Assembly: GCA_027382625.1 (NCBI GenBank)
Contig: JAJKFJ010021473.1
Location: forward strand, 186,001 to 250,000
Source of the DNA: Tetmemena sp. SeJ-2015
Lineage: Eukaryota; Ciliophora; Spirotrichea; Sporadotrichida; Oxytrichidae
Reading direction: 5' to 3'
Length of the DNA: 64,000 nucleotides
Shown here: piece by piece, positions 1 through 11,535 of the stretch
Layout: the number at the start of each line of letters is the position of its first letter
Numbering within the stretch: the first letter of the stretch is position 1
Made by a program: the position numbers and the translations under genes
The notes under the pieces: model-generated
Seen by the model: the letters and a program-made list of their open reading frames with translations, nothing else
Told to the model about the DNA's origin: nothing
Database searches by the model: none

Positions 1-833
1 TAACGTTTTATAACCATCTCGGCATTTAAAAGGCATCCTCTACTAGCTTATCTTAGAAACCAGCCACCCAGCATAACTAGCCTTTGCAGAATAGAATTGA
101 CTCTGCTTCATAATTACTCTAATTTTAAATCACTAACTTAGTTCGCTACCTTTAAAGAGCTGCTATTTGGGACCTTTATCTATTTTTAAGAAGTGAAATT
201 GGCATAAAGTTGCGATTATCCTGTTCTATATTTATCAAATTCTTTGAGCTGACTTTAGTTTCTAGAGTCCTGTTCGCAGAAATATTCCTCAGAGCACTCT
301 ATGGAATTTATCTTTCCACATTTTAAGCCCTTAACTTAAATGGGAGCTAGTTTTGAAGATAGCTATTTACTGGCTTTATTTCTAATATGAGCTATTTGCT
401 TGCAACTAGCGCTTCATACTCCAATTTTTCTCTGTAAGTAAATTCATTAAGCACAGAGATGGGAAGGTAAATCATGTCTGAAAACTCCTTTTTCGATAAC
501 TTAGCTTAAGAATCTAGGGCGTGGAAATTCTAAACATAGAGGAAAAGTCTTGAAAATGTGAATACTTAATCTGTAAAACGCTGCTATGTTTCTCTATTTA
601 AATCCCTCTCTCTAGCTTTAATCTCCAATTCTTACTCTATGCTTTACTATTTCGGCTTGTTAAGATTCTTAGCTGAGAGCAATGACCTATGATATCCTTG
701 GTTAGTAATCTGCTAGGCAAGTTCATATCTCTTGTCTATTTTGTTATCGAAGATGTGCTCTTCTTTAAGTTTCATTTTAATATATTTTCTTAAAAACTTA
801 AATCAGATGAATGTCATATTAAGAGACGATTAG
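1..833. other. gene-free stretch
   Basis: No reading frame stays open here even with TAA and TAG read as Gln; TGA and its complement are frequent in all frames. Composition is AT-rich without an obvious repeat. It is probably flanking germline DNA or the 3' side of the peptidyl-tRNA hydrolase locus. Confidence 0.5.
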
Positions 834-1739
834 TCAAGCTTTATCGGCTTCTAATTTATTTGAGATGATTCTTTGATATACTTTTGCGAAAACTTCTTTC
901 TCGAGCACCTCCATTTCCTCCCTGGAAAAACTTGATAGCACGTAACTTGCAACCACGCTCTCATCTCTTGAGTCAGGCCTTCCTATTCCAATTGGAAATC
1001 TGGCAAAGTCTTTAAATCCTCCTAGAGTCTAACTATTCTAAAATTATGAATAAGAATTATAGATTAATTTGTAAAATTTACAATTTAAAAGGATATAAAA
1101 CCTAGATGTTTGAATTAACTTTTTAAAGACATTAACAGTCTAAAATAAGCAAATTAAGAACTAACTAAGATTTAAAAGATTTTTATATAATGCTTTTAAG
1201 TCCATTATGCCCTCTACACAATTGTTTATAGCTATGAAAATATTTGGGCACTTACTTGAAACTTGTGCCTTTCACAACTCTAACATTTCCAAGTTTCTTC
1301 TCCAATTCATCATGCAAAACAATCATGTTTTCTTTAATTGTAAATATATCATAATTTTTATGTTTGACTTGTCGATTTTGAAACTCTTAAGCGCTAAGTT
1401 GACACTAGCACCACAAACATTCATATAAGACTAAGGCTTAATCAAGATTCCCTTCACCTATAAGTTGGGACTCGTTGCATTAAACTCAGCGTACTCACTG
1501 TTTGCAGACGCCTAAAAGTGTTTGAGAGATATAATAAGCCTTTCTTAAAGTCAAGTGATAATGCTTTACCTTAGGTTTGAAGCTGGTCTTTTATTATCGA
1601 GCGATGTAATCCAAGCAAAGCCATCCCACGTTATGTCTTGTTTTTGCAAACTCTGCACCAATGTTCCCTAATCCTACCAACTAAAGATCAACACGGTCTC
1701 TGTCTTACTAAGTATTGCTGAACTTTCATTTAAAGTCAA
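834..1739 (-). CDS. pth: peptidyl-tRNA hydrolase (bacterial/mitochondrial Pth type)
   Basis: Hydrolyses peptidyl-tRNA, probably in mitochondria. From the ATG at 1737-1739 the protein begins MKVQQYLLVGLGNIG and continues with the Pth hallmarks TRHNVGW, PQSYMN, LHDELE, GHNGLKSI and FPIGIGRP. It ends at TGA 834-836, about 185-190 residues, normal for Pth. The frame needs a 28-nt GT-AG intron (1681-1708), two further introns, one IES with a 6-bp pointer (1331-1365), and an insert of about 120 nt near 1042-1190 whose exact ends I could not fix. TAG and TAA occur as Gln inside conserved blocks. The gene is divergent from the small gene at 1830, sharing about 90 bp upstream. Identity is secure from the motifs; exact splicing is inferred. 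Confidence 0.85.
1331..1365. other. 35-nt IES in pth, pointer ATGTTT
   Basis: ATGTTT occurs at 1325-1330 and 1360-1365. On the coding strand, removing 35 nt with one copy joins ...DKSN to MIVLHDELE in frame; the insert has no GT-AG ends. Confidence 0.8.
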
Positions 1740-1829
1740 AAGGAAGGAATTAAAGTTTTATGTGATTGTAGTAGTTGTTCTTTCAAGATTTTAATTATAA
1801 TCGCAAGTTAAATTATAATCAATAACTTA

Positions 1830-2069
1830 ATGAACGACAGCTTCTGGGGATACGAAGAGATCAACAAGACTCTTGACTCGTTAATTGAGAAAGGCCAATC
1901 AGATAAAAGAAATGAGATCCTTAAAGTTATCAAGGATCAAGACAAAGAGGAGGCCTTTATGGAATTAACGATGATAAAGAATGGTCTACTCATCTTTGGA
2001 ATTGGACTTTAATTCTTAGTACGCTTAAAGGTCACTAAGATGCTCAATAACTACTACACAAAACAGTGA
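1830..2069 (+). CDS. small single-pass membrane protein, unknown
   Basis: Unrecognised 79-residue protein. It starts at ATG 1830 (MNDSFWGYEEIN) and ends at TGA 2067-2069, with one TAA read as Gln. The N-terminal two thirds is charged and probably helical; the segment around residues 51-67 (NGLLIFGIGLQFLVRL) is a plausible membrane anchor, followed by a basic tail. No intron or IES is needed. It converges on the CFAP43-like block that ends at 2083 and is divergent from pth. Confidence 0.55.
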
Positions 2070-2082
2070 AGTTAACCCTCAT

Positions 2083-5000
2083 TCATTTCTCAGCATGTAT
2101 TATATTAATTTCCATAACCAGACAAAAATTTAGCTTATCCTTCTGCGCGTTTCTCAACTCTTCATCTGGATCCTTCTTTTTAGTCTTTTGACCGAGCTTA
2201 CCCTTGGTGATTTTGATTGTGGGTACTCTCTTTCCAGTCTACTGTTATTGCTGGCCAGCCTGCTAAAGTTTCTTTTCTTCTTGCAGCTTCTTAGACTTCT
2301 TTTCAGCGTCTTAGCAGCAAATGTGCTGCTGCTTCTTGAATCGACTAATCATCTTCATAGACTGGTTTACCAGCTACTCTATTCATTATATATCCTTCTT
2401 TCAAGCGAGAAAATTCAGCCTCGTCCAGAACCTCTTGCAGCTTTGCTTCTATTCTTTGGAGCTTCTCTCTTAGCTCGTTTCTTCTGAAATTGATGATCTA
2501 GTTGAGTCTCCTGATTTCATCAGGGTTGCGCTTTCTAATTCCATAGTTAAACACCAACATTTCACCCTTGATACTCTTATAAGCAAAGATTCATATCAAA
2601 CTTCTATCAAGTGAAGTTATAATGGCTCTATTCTAGATCTCCATCTTGTCGTAAGTAGTGTTCTTGACTCTTTCCCTTAGGACTTCCAGTTCAAGGATTT
2701 TGCGCTCTGCTTCTTTTCTGATCTGCTCGCAAATTTTCTCTCCCTCATCATTCACTACGTCTCTCCTCTCAACATCGATAACGAATTCATCTCTTTCAAG
2801 TCTCTCTATCTCCGTTACTCTATCATTCTCGTCCAAAAGTTCCTTAAGCTTTTGCTTGATGATGTCTAACTCAGACATGATCTCTTCTCTAAAGCGTTCT
2901 TTCTTGGAGGCTTGCTGCTTGTGGAAGAGATCTTGCAAGATGTCTTTGTAAGGTCTGATATCAGGCTCAGGCATGTCGTCCATCTAGTCAATCTTATCAA
3001 TAGCTTCCAAGTCGTTCTTCACTACTTAGACAGGCTGAGAGGGATTAGGTTTGCCTCCCAAGGTCCAAGCGAAGAAAGCACCATCACCACCAGCTGTGTA
3101 GAGAGTTGATCTCACTCTTGAGAAAGTCATGGCAGTAATACCATGGCAAAAGACTGCATGTCCTTTGATTTCTGAGCCAGAGATTTCGTTGCTGTTTTGA
3201 GAAACGTGGTTCATGTTTCTTACTATAATATTTCCGTCTTTTCCTCCTGTCACCATAAACTTAACCTCGTTGGAGAAATCATAGCAAGTGGTAGCTATAT
3301 CATGGGACTTTAACTCGTCAAGAGGTGCATTAGGAGCTTTTTTGAAGTCAATCTTGTTGAAAGCCTCTGCTGGAAACTCGTACTTCTTTAGGAATTTATC
3401 ATCACCACTGACAAAGATGTCTCCGTTGAATTAATTGGCAAGAACAAGCTATGCTCCTCTATCTATTCTTCTGTAAGCCAATTTAGTGGTGCTCTCTGGA
3501 ATGGCTTCCATACGGTTATCAGGATTGCGTTCAGGCATTTCGAATCCTGCTAGCAAAGCATTTGTTAGAATGGCAAGTGCCTTAGATTTTCCATCGTGAA
3601 TAGTAAAGCATGTATTAGTGACATAGCCTTCTAAGATTACATGTCCGAGCACCTCATAGTCAAGTTCAGCCTCTTGAGAGATTATATAAACGCTTTCACT
3701 ATTCGAAATTGAAATAAAATCACTATCTGGACTGGAGACTATTACAAACTTTCCACAAGGAGAAGACTTGACTGAGTTGATTGGAATCTTTTTGTCGAAG
3801 AACTTGTAGATCTTAAGCAGCCTTGGCATGCCTCGGTTGCTAACGTCATAGACTCTAAAGATTCCCATATCGGAGCCCACGAAGATTGACTTGCCATCCT
3901 TTGAAGCGTCCAAGGCAGTTGGATTGCTGAAGCAGGGGATTCTAGCTATTTAGTTGAAGATTAAATAAATCATTGAACTGAGTGGCTTCCCATATTCCTA
4001 TGGTGTTGTCCTCACTAATGGTTGCAAGTTAGGTAAACTAAGACTCTAATTATATTCTCCTAGTTTTTTATTATATATATATATATGTTTAGTTTCACCT
4101 AGCTCCTTTATTCCATTGATCTTGGCAGTGTGGAATCTTCCCAACTCCACGAAAGGAGTCACAAGCACTTTAGTTTCTTTCTCATGCTGATTCTCCTCAT
4201 CTTCTTCATCCTCGTTAATAGCTTCAGCTTCTATAGCCAGCAGACCTATAAGTCCTTACTAAGTTCCGCAGATAAGCTTCTTAAAGCTTCTAGAATAGTG
4301 CATATAGGAAATAGGCTCTAGTGGAGCAGCACCTTAAGATCCAATCATGCCATCGAGTGCAGATTGAGAGGCCTAGTTTTGTGATGCTGCTGGGTTGGTC
4401 TCGAATTTATACTCCTAGTCAACTTCTTCAGTAAGTGTCAACTTAAGATCCGCGTTGGCATCGTTGCCTATCACTATCTCTGGAAGTTGAATTCTATACC
4501 AAGCCAGCATGCAATCATCAGTGGAGATGATCATGTGTCTTTGAGTGAGCAAGCAAGTGAGAGGTCTTGAGGTCAAGCTCAGAGAATTTTCCACGTTCAA
4601 AGTTTGAGAATCAATCTACAGTAGCATAGGCAAGTCGCAGCAGACATGAATTCGCTTATACTGATCCCAAATGAAGTGAGTGAACTAGAGCTCTGGGTTC
4701 TGATCCTTATAGACCGAGTAAGAGAGACGATCAGACTCTCCAAGATACTTCTGCTCATCTTGCTCTGTGATTTCATAGCCTTAGTGAACTTTGTAGAAGT
4801 AAATGGAGTTGCTAGCAAGGATGCAGAACTCACGAGAGTTTTGAGGGTTGAACTTGACTCTGCGGTAGTCAGCTGGCTTACAAGGAAGCTTGCACTCTTG
4901 CTGAGTGGTGCCAATAGATGCTCCACTGAGGTTGAGTTTCTTGTTGTTCTCAAGATCGAAGATTGAGATTCTGAAGTCAGGAATTCCACCGATCATAAGT

Positions 5001-5537
5001 AAGTAACGGCCGTCTCTGGAGAAGACCATGTCAATGAGGCGAATGGTGGAATCAGCCTTGAACTTGTGGATCATTTCTTTTCCAGGGTACTTGTAGATGT
5101 GGACTTCTGGGTTGAGGCCGTACTCTGCAGCAGCTATGAGGTTTTTGTGGTAATTAGAAGCTGATACGCAATAGCCTGAGCGTTTGGACCTGAAATAGAT
5201 ATAAGTTATATGAGTTGGAGAGAAGTCTCTTAATTTGAAACATGGAAGATTGATAATTTAAATATAAATGGAGCCAAGAAGAAGAAAGTGTATCTTCTTG
5301 GGAAAGCTTTTTAAGAAATCGAAATGTAACATACCAGATATAGTCTTTCTTTCCTGAAGCTGAGTTCCAAATGATAACTGCGTTACCAGCAACGAAGGTG
5401 ATGGACTCCTCTTGAATGATGGAGAAGTCGTGACCGCCATAAGCGAATGAAGAATGACTACAGTTACATCAAATTTAAAAGCGAAAAAGAGAATTCAATT
5501 ATGTAAATTGAAGGCGATATTACATAGGCTTGAGCAT
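2083..5537 (-). CDS. CFAP43: CFAP43-like ciliary WD40 protein, N-terminal MDS block
   Basis: N-terminal half of a cilia- and flagella-associated WD-repeat protein (CFAP43/CFAP44 family; CFAP43 fits best), a tether linked to axonemal inner dynein arms. From ATG 5535-5537 (MLKPI, then a GT-AG intron) it reads YGGHDFS, VAGNAVIIWN, then WD-repeat blocks ending FFAWTLGG, then a coiled coil (around 2980-2640). One frame holds from 5190 to 4110; it is completed with introns and with IESs at 3959-3977 and 2284-2338. The frame leads into a 12-bp pointer at 2134-2145. Downstream of it, to TGA 2083-2085, is probably not part of the gene. The C-terminal half is not downstream but lies upstream on the same strand (5770-8007). 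CFAP44 is the alternative identity. Confidence 0.75.
2134..2145. other. scrambled-gene pointer, copy 1 (CFAP43)
   Basis: CTTATCCTTCTG, identical to 7996-8007. On the coding strand it encodes QKDK in the same codon phase at both sites, so it joins the end of the N block to the start of the C block. Flanking bases differ on both sides, so the identity is exactly 12 bp. Confidence 0.85.
2284..2338. other. 55-nt IES in CFAP43 N block, pointer CTTCTTG
   Basis: CTTCTTG at 2277-2283 and 2332-2338. Excision corrects a +1 frame difference between the DDQSIQE reading and the following EEKKLQQ reading. The surrounding AAG/CTT-rich sequence offers alternative short repeats, so the limits are less certain than for other IESs. 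Confidence 0.55.
3959..3977. other. 19-nt IES in CFAP43 N block, pointer TTGAA
   Basis: TTGAA at 3954-3958 and 3973-3977. Removing 19 nt joins IWEATQF to NQIARIPCFSN and restores the WD-repeat frame. Confidence 0.7.
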
Positions 5538-5769
5538 TTGAATCAATCAATCGTCAAAATCAAACAATCTATTATTTAAATTATAAACCTACGCTCTCGC
5601 TCACTGAATGATACGTCCATAAATGCGTTTAATGATTTTAAATATAAAATAAACCTCTTTTAAGAGAGGGTGGCTTTATGATAAGGTAGCTCCAATGATA
5701 TAAAGGAGAGAAGTTTAGTCATCAATGAAATAAGGGGAAACCTATTCCATTTCATTGATATTTGGTAGC
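5538..5769. other. gap between the two CFAP43 blocks
   Basis: Short non-coding interval. It should hold both the 5' leader of the N block and the 3' trailer of the C block, because the two blocks are in swapped order. No reading frame is supported. Confidence 0.5.
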
Positions 5770-8007
5770 TCAAGCCTCGTCAGGGAACTCAGGCTTGTTG
5801 TGTAGATGAGCGAATGAAGGGAAGGTCCTTGCTCTGAGACTATCCAAGTTATCTCTCAAGAACTCTATCTCTTCGGTCTGTTGCTTAACTATATCCATAA
5901 GTTTTCTCTTGTGAGCAATCTCCTTAATCTTCTTGCTTGGATCCGCAACTCCATCATTGTTGGTCTTTGACTTGAGACCCATGATTTGCTTTCGCTAGTC
6001 CACATTCTGCTGCAGCTGACGCGCCTTCGTTTCAAGTTGCTCGTTCTCCTTCAGCTTGTCAGCGATCTCCTTTCTAAGCTTCTTCTTAGTCTCGTTGATG
6101 GTCTTAATTCTCTTCTGAGCATTCTCATCCAGTTAGCGGATTTGGTTGTCAAGTCTCTTCTTGTCTTCTTCATCCTTCTTCTGGTGCTTGCCTTGAATTA
6201 TCTCCTGTGTTTGCTTCGTAACTCTGTAGAGTTGGACGTCCTTAGCACGTTCTTCGAAGTCCAAAATCTCTAAGTCTAGCTTCTTCTTCTAGTAGCGGAC
6301 GCGCTTGAGACCAGTCTTAAACTCTGAGATCGCATTCATCATCTTAACCTTGGCGTCACCTCTCTTTCCGATTTCCTTGTTCTCGTCTTCAATTACATTT
6401 CGCTGGATGAGGATGGCGTCTTTGTAATCTGTAGCTACTGGGAGCTGTGGCACCTCCACCTGTCCCTGCTTCATGTAGATAACTATCTCGTAGTTGTACT
6501 TCAGTTTCTCAACTCTGTCTGAAGCCTTCTTGTGAGCAGCAAAAGAGTGCTGGAATTTGTCATTGTTGTCATTCCTTAAGTGCTCAAGGAACTGCACATG
6601 GTCTTTCAGCTATTGGATCTAGGTGGACAACTTAGTCCTGTCTTTCTCCATCTCGATTCTGTTGTAGCGCTCCTAGACTAGCTTATCGAAGTCTTCTTCG
6701 CCAAGACCAGCCACATTATCTTTCTCGAATACATAAGATTCCTTCTCATCTTCTTCCTTGAGCTGATGCTTGATACGCTCCTTGTCGATGTTAGAAAATG
6801 GATCCAAATCCACAACCTTGGCCATGAGCTCTTGTTCTCTGGAAGAGGGCTCTCCTTAGGGAAGTGTAGGCTTCTTTGAGCGACCTTGTCTGACGAAGTT
6901 GAGAATCTGCTTGATGTTCACATCTGGGAACATCCTCTTCAGCTCCTTTTCTTGCTCTTGGATTGAAGTGTTGTTACGCTGTTGTGTTTCAAGATCTTGC
7001 TGGAAGTTGTAGAAGTTGGAGATCATCTCCTCCTTCAACTTCAACTCGTTCTCTAACTTGTCTCTTTCTTCTAAGTAAACACAAACTCAAAGATCATAAT
7101 ATAGAGACTTTGAGGCTTAGATTACTTCTTCTGGTCGAAGGTGGTTTCTTTTGCGATCGTGTAGCATGATGGTGAGTCTGATGATGTACAGCTCTTGTTC
7201 CATAACTCTCACGTCCATGAATAGCTTCTTCTTGAACAGCATCAGGATTCGTTCTTCAAAGCGCAGCTGGATTTCTATGATTTCTCCCTTGATTTTCTTC
7301 AAATCCTGCTCCCATGCTTTCCTTTGCTTCTCTTTGAATTCCTTTTCCTTCAGCTCGAATTCCTTTAGCTTGAGCTTCTCTTCCTCATTCATATCATCAT
7401 AAGGTTTATTCATCCAGTCCTCTCGCACCAACTCATTCTGGATCTAGTTCTAATCCTTCTTTAGATTCAGTTCAGTACCTCCCATCATACTCTTTAGACC
7501 TCTCTGTCCTACGTTATCACCCTAGAGTAGCTTCTCTCTTTCAGCCTGCTTTCTCTACTCCTCTTCGAGTTTAGCCCTTTCTTCCTTGGTGAGGAACTTC
7601 TCCACTCCTACTTCTGTTTCTTTCACCTCAAGGATAAGCTCAGGGTCTTCTAAGTGATGCTTCTCTGGCTCAAAGATATCCTCCTCCTACTTCAAATTGA
7701 AGAGCAGCTCCTTGATCATCTCGTTCTTATCTTGGATGCTGAAGCAGGACTCGAATTTGAATTTCTCAAGTGCCTCAAATTCCTTATTGTAGTCTCTCTT
7801 GAGCTCAAATATTACTTCTCTGAGCAACTCGATTTGCATGCGCTTTCGAGAGTCAGTGTACAAGTCACAGGACTCGTAAATGATGTCCCAGATGTTAGGG
7901 TGATCCAACCTCTTCTTCAACTCATCTAGTGAGTGCAGGGCGAACTTCACAGACCAGTAGATTTCTTCCATGCCCTTAATTTCTCTCTGCTGCATCTTAT
8001 CCTTCTG
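5770..8007 (-). CDS. CFAP43: CFAP43-like protein, C-terminal coiled-coil MDS block
   Basis: One frame (codon ends at multiples of 3) runs from 8007 to TGA 5770-5772 and encodes about 725 residues of nearly continuous coiled coil. It includes the family block REDWMNKP and the C-terminal EIEFLRDNLDSLRARTFPSF, typical of the CFAP43/44 tail. There is no start codon at the 5' edge: an in-frame TGA lies just upstream of the 12-bp pointer at 7996-8007, so the block is not an independent gene with its own N terminus. A 60-nt IES containing an in-frame TGA sits at 7073-7132. Joining through the pointer gives ...NAQKDK-MQQREIKG... in frame. Confidence 0.75.
7073..7132. other. 60-nt IES in CFAP43 C block, pointer TTCTTCT
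   Basis: TTCTTCT at 7066-7072 and 7126-7132. The insert keeps the frame but contains a TGA on the coding strand; excision joins HLRPEE to RDKLENELK. Confidence 0.8.
7996..8007. other. scrambled-gene pointer, copy 2 (CFAP43)
   Basis: CTTATCCTTCTG, matching 2134-2145. It marks the 5' edge of the C-terminal block; upstream of it the reading frame is closed by TGA within 15 nt. Confidence 0.85.
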
Positions 8008-8075
8008 TGAATACACTCTTCAAGCAACAAATGCAACTACTTCATGAAATTAAGAGTTTCTAATTAGACTTTTGA

Positions 8076-8946
8076 TCATTTCATATTTAAGAGAGTGGGG
8101 TTATAAACTGCGTGCCAGCCAAGCATGAGTGGAAGGGAATACTCTGCCAAGTCTTATAAAGTCCTGACCTCATTAAAGGAGAGATCTGCATAGACAACAT
8201 TTTAGACTGCCGACTCATTGATGATTTCGCAGTAGCTGAATCTGTATTACTTCCCTGGCAGTTTGTTCATCCTCAGTACCTTTTCTATATTTTCCTCTGG
8301 GTCATCTAGGTTTGCAGTGGTTTGATGTACATAAGTCCCCTCCCCATCTATAGCCTCATCGAAGTAGTTGCTCGTGTCCAAATCCATCAGATCTCCAAAG
8401 TTCCTTGGATTCAAGACTATGGTGCGTCTCTTTTGGAGTTCTGCCTGAAACTTATCTCTCTCGTCCCTGTTGCCTGGAATGAAATCCAAGGTCATGAAAC
8501 CTATAAGAAGGAGTGATTACTCAAATTTGCATCAATAATCAGCTGCAGACAATTTTAAAGAAAAGTTCAGATTATGACCTACCTGGTTTGTTAACAGTAA
8601 CTGCATCTGCTCTGTCAATAAACTCTGCTGGCTTTATTCCAACCATGAACATGACTTTCTTGTTTAGAACTGTGAAGCTTTTGACTAGAACTCTCTTGTT
8701 ATTATAGATTAACCTGCCGCCAGCAACTATTTACCCAGACTTTTAGTCCCTATTCTACATATAGTTTTTCTTCTCAGTCTACACTGTTTCTGAGTAGTTT
8801 CTTTAAGATATGGTTCCTAGAACGCCTTCCTTAAAGTTATTGAGTTAATTTGCTATGATCTTAGTCTGTTTGAAAAAGTGTAGGGAGTTCTTGGATTTGA
8901 GTAGAGAAGTGGATAGAAGTGGAATTAAGTTAAATTTATGAGCCAT
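8076..8946 (-). CDS. Whirly-domain protein, probably mitochondrial
   Basis: About 260 residues from ATG 8944-8946 to TGA 8076-8078, with one 82-nt GT-AG intron (8501-8582). The N-terminal ~40 residues (MAHKFNLIPLL...) are basic, hydroxylated and lack acidic residues, like a mitochondrial presequence. The rest follows the Whirly fold order: GRLIYNNKRVLVKSFTV, then FMTLDFIPGNRDERDKF, then RRTIVLNPRNFGDLMDLD, and the C-terminal LPLMLGWHAVYNP, which matches the plant Whirly ending LPHLIGWHAF. Whirly proteins bind single-stranded nucleic acid in organelles, and the trypanosome MRP1/2 RNA-matchmaking proteins share the fold. A role in mitochondrial DNA or RNA binding is inferred. Several internal TAA and TAG codons are read as Gln. 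Confidence 0.65.
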
Positions 8947-9109
8947 TTCAGAGCAATTTCAAATCAATTTATTAACACCATCCAAGTATTTCGATAATTT
9001 ATCAAGTTTTAATATTTGAAGTTGATATTGAATTAAAACACCTCATCAAATAAGTTTGATCTGCTTTAAAAAAACAAGGTATTTTAAATAAGATTAGGTT
9101 GCAATCAAA

Positions 9110-10484
9110 ATGAACGAGGAGGAACCCAACTTTCAAGATAAGGCAAATTTTTCTCCAGAGAAAGAAGCTACCACTCAAGATAATTTCAACATAATGGGAG
9201 GCTTTGAAAATGACAATGAGCAAAATTAATATGAAGCCGAGGTAAAGTAATAACAATTGGGAGTCAATCAAAGCAAAGAAATTTAAAGAGAAGTCACAAC
9301 AAAAAGTAAATCTGTGCAAAAACCCATTGTAGGGTAGAGCTAGTTTTTCAAAGAATATCCACTTGAAAATTTGCCAGAGGCTAAACAATCTGTTACACCA
9401 GTGATTTAAAGGCCAGTAACTACTGTGCAATCTAGGCCAAGGAGGTTAGATAAGCAAGATGAGCTCATAATTCCTGAGTCTGTAGTTGCTAAATAAAATT
9501 AGGACATTTCAGCAGAAGAGGATAGGGCCCACCAATAAGAAAGAAGGCAGCAGAGGGAGGAAAGACGACACCAACATAATAGAAGAAGCGGGAAGAGGAC
9601 CATCATAGACACAGAGCAAGACATGATGCTAATTTAGATCTACTAGAAGATAAGAGAGAATACAGTCCGAGTGATTAGAATATGCTAAGGCCCTCTTAAG
9701 CTTAGATATAATAACTATCATTATCAGAACAGTTTGAATAATTTAGATTGACATGGATAGAGAGAAAGAAGGAAAGAGACATGCCAGAGTGATGGTGACT
9801 AAGCAAATGATAAAGGATGCAGAATCTTTGGGAATGCCTTTGAAAGATTATCTAAAGATGATGCATAGAGAGGCCAAAGAATTACGACAGCGAGAGTAAT
9901 TTAGCAACCAGTCTGCTAAATCCTCTCATTCTTCTTCAGATCATAAAAGTTAAAATGATCATCTCTCCAGTCTTAGGCATTTCATGAAAGCTTAGGAGAG
10001 GTATGTTGAAAAATAGCAGAAGGAAGCAAAGCGTAGATTGAAGAAAAAAAGTAGCTAGAGGCTCTCGTAAAATATTGAAGAAGAGGAAAGAGATGTTGAA
10101 ATGGAGAATTTAGCTAACGCAGGAAATGAAAACTACAAAGTTGGAAAAGGAGGTAATGGTGCGAAGTATGTGACTACTAAGAGAAGAAAGCAAGGAGCTA
10201 AGAATGGTCATCATCATAGGAGAAGGAAAGTAAGAGAGGGGGACTTAGTAGATCTAGACTAAATAAATATAGAGGATGTAGATGAACAAGAGCAAAAGGA
10301 AATTATGAAGTAAATTTCTTTAATGGGACATCATGATAAATCTAAAAAGCTTTCAGAGTTTGACAAAGATAAGAACTTTAAGGAAAAAGTAAAAATGTCA
10401 TTCAATCAGAGGTTCTTTTACTGGATAGTTTCGATTTTCCTAGTCCTAGATTTACTTTCGATCATCACAGAATTTGACAAATGA
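9110..10484 (+). CDS. unknown basic low-complexity protein with C-terminal membrane segment
   Basis: Starts ATG 9110 (MNEEEPNFQDK). The N-terminal part is Gln/Glu-rich; a 76-nt GT-AG intron joins RENTVR to IDMDREKEGKRH. A long Lys/Arg-rich region with poly-basic runs (GAKNGHHHRRRKV) follows, then a hydrophobic segment FFYWIVSIFLVLDLLSIITEF. The frame meets TGA at 10482-10484. A hydrophobic, protein-like reading (VAICLLNENLVVNFL) continues in the same frame from about 10519 to TGA 10656-10658, beyond two TGAs, so an in-frame IES and a longer product are possible. I do not recognise the family. Confidence 0.55.
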
Positions 10485-10658
10485 TAGAATATATCAGGCC
10501 TCTATTTTTTGCTGTGAGTGGCAATATGCCTTCTCAATGAGAATCTGGTGGTGAATTTCTTATCACAGTCAGAGAATGTGCATTCGTAGGGTCTCTTCAT
10601 TGTGTATTAGTTATTTTGGGTTGTGGGTTTTAATGGTTAGAAAGGTTTAGTGTTTTGA

Positions 10659-11535
10659 AGGTATTAAATTTCATTATAGGACAGTGTTTATATATAAGGA
10701 GAAGTAATTTTATCTGACTAGAGATCACAGAGATACCTTTTGACGCATGGGCAGATAAATTAATACCGAACTTATCTTTTTATTATTCTTGCTCTTTCCC
10801 CCCACCAATACGAACTATAAATTATATAAACAAGAGACGGAATATCACTTTCGTGAACCCTTCCCCACTCATTCACACATCAATTATTGTAAGAATAGGG
10901 AAATTGTTTAAATTTATTGTAAAAAAATCTTTGATTGCATTCATAGAAGTGAAAGTTTAGATAAATTCAGGATTTTAAGTTTCAATTTAAGCAAATATTT
11001 TTATCATTTGTCTAGGTTTAGCATAATTTTAAATTTAAATAATGACTATATTATTTTCATGAGATAACTTTGAATTTATATTTTCTCTTTTTGGCAAATA
11101 GGATATAGAGAGCAGCCCAGAGTGGGTGCTACTGTGAGTTTAAACCAAGTATGTAGAGACTCGACTAGGGAGAGTGTGTAATAAGAGTCAGATTTATAGA
11201 TGATCGATTTAAACGACTTGTAAGGATTTCTGTGAGCGCACTCTCTGGTCTCTCACTTGTCTCAAATTATCCGCAGCCCTTCTTTTTTTATCTTACCAGA
11301 GCAGCTCTCAGCCGTAAACGCATACTACTAACAAATCATTGATTAAATTATATCAAATCCTAAAACACACATCTCAGTCTACTTTCAACCACACAACCCT
11401 AAATTTAACCTCGCTTACATAAGACAATTCACAAAAATGTAAGTAAGGGCATGGCAATTCACAAAACCAAGAAGGAGAAAAAGGGCAAAGAGAAAAAGAA
11501 TGATCCTCGAAATTTTCCCTTTCAGTTTCTAGAGA
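10659..11535. other. gene-free stretch
   Basis: AT-rich DNA with a short C-run near 10799. A short frame at 11449-11532 (MAIHKTKKEKKGKEKK, Lys-rich) ends at a TGA overlapping the next gene's start. It could be a 5' exon of that gene or coincidence. Confidence 0.4.

Noticed and set aside
1207..1428. Plus-strand 73-residue frame opposite pth
   Set aside because: It overlaps conserved Pth motifs on the other strand and has no independent support.
7073..7132. In-frame TGA in the CFAP43 coiled coil read as Cys, Trp or selenocysteine
   Set aside because: The TGA lies inside an insert bounded by a 7-bp repeat. Elsewhere TGA consistently ends conserved proteins, so it is the stop in this code.
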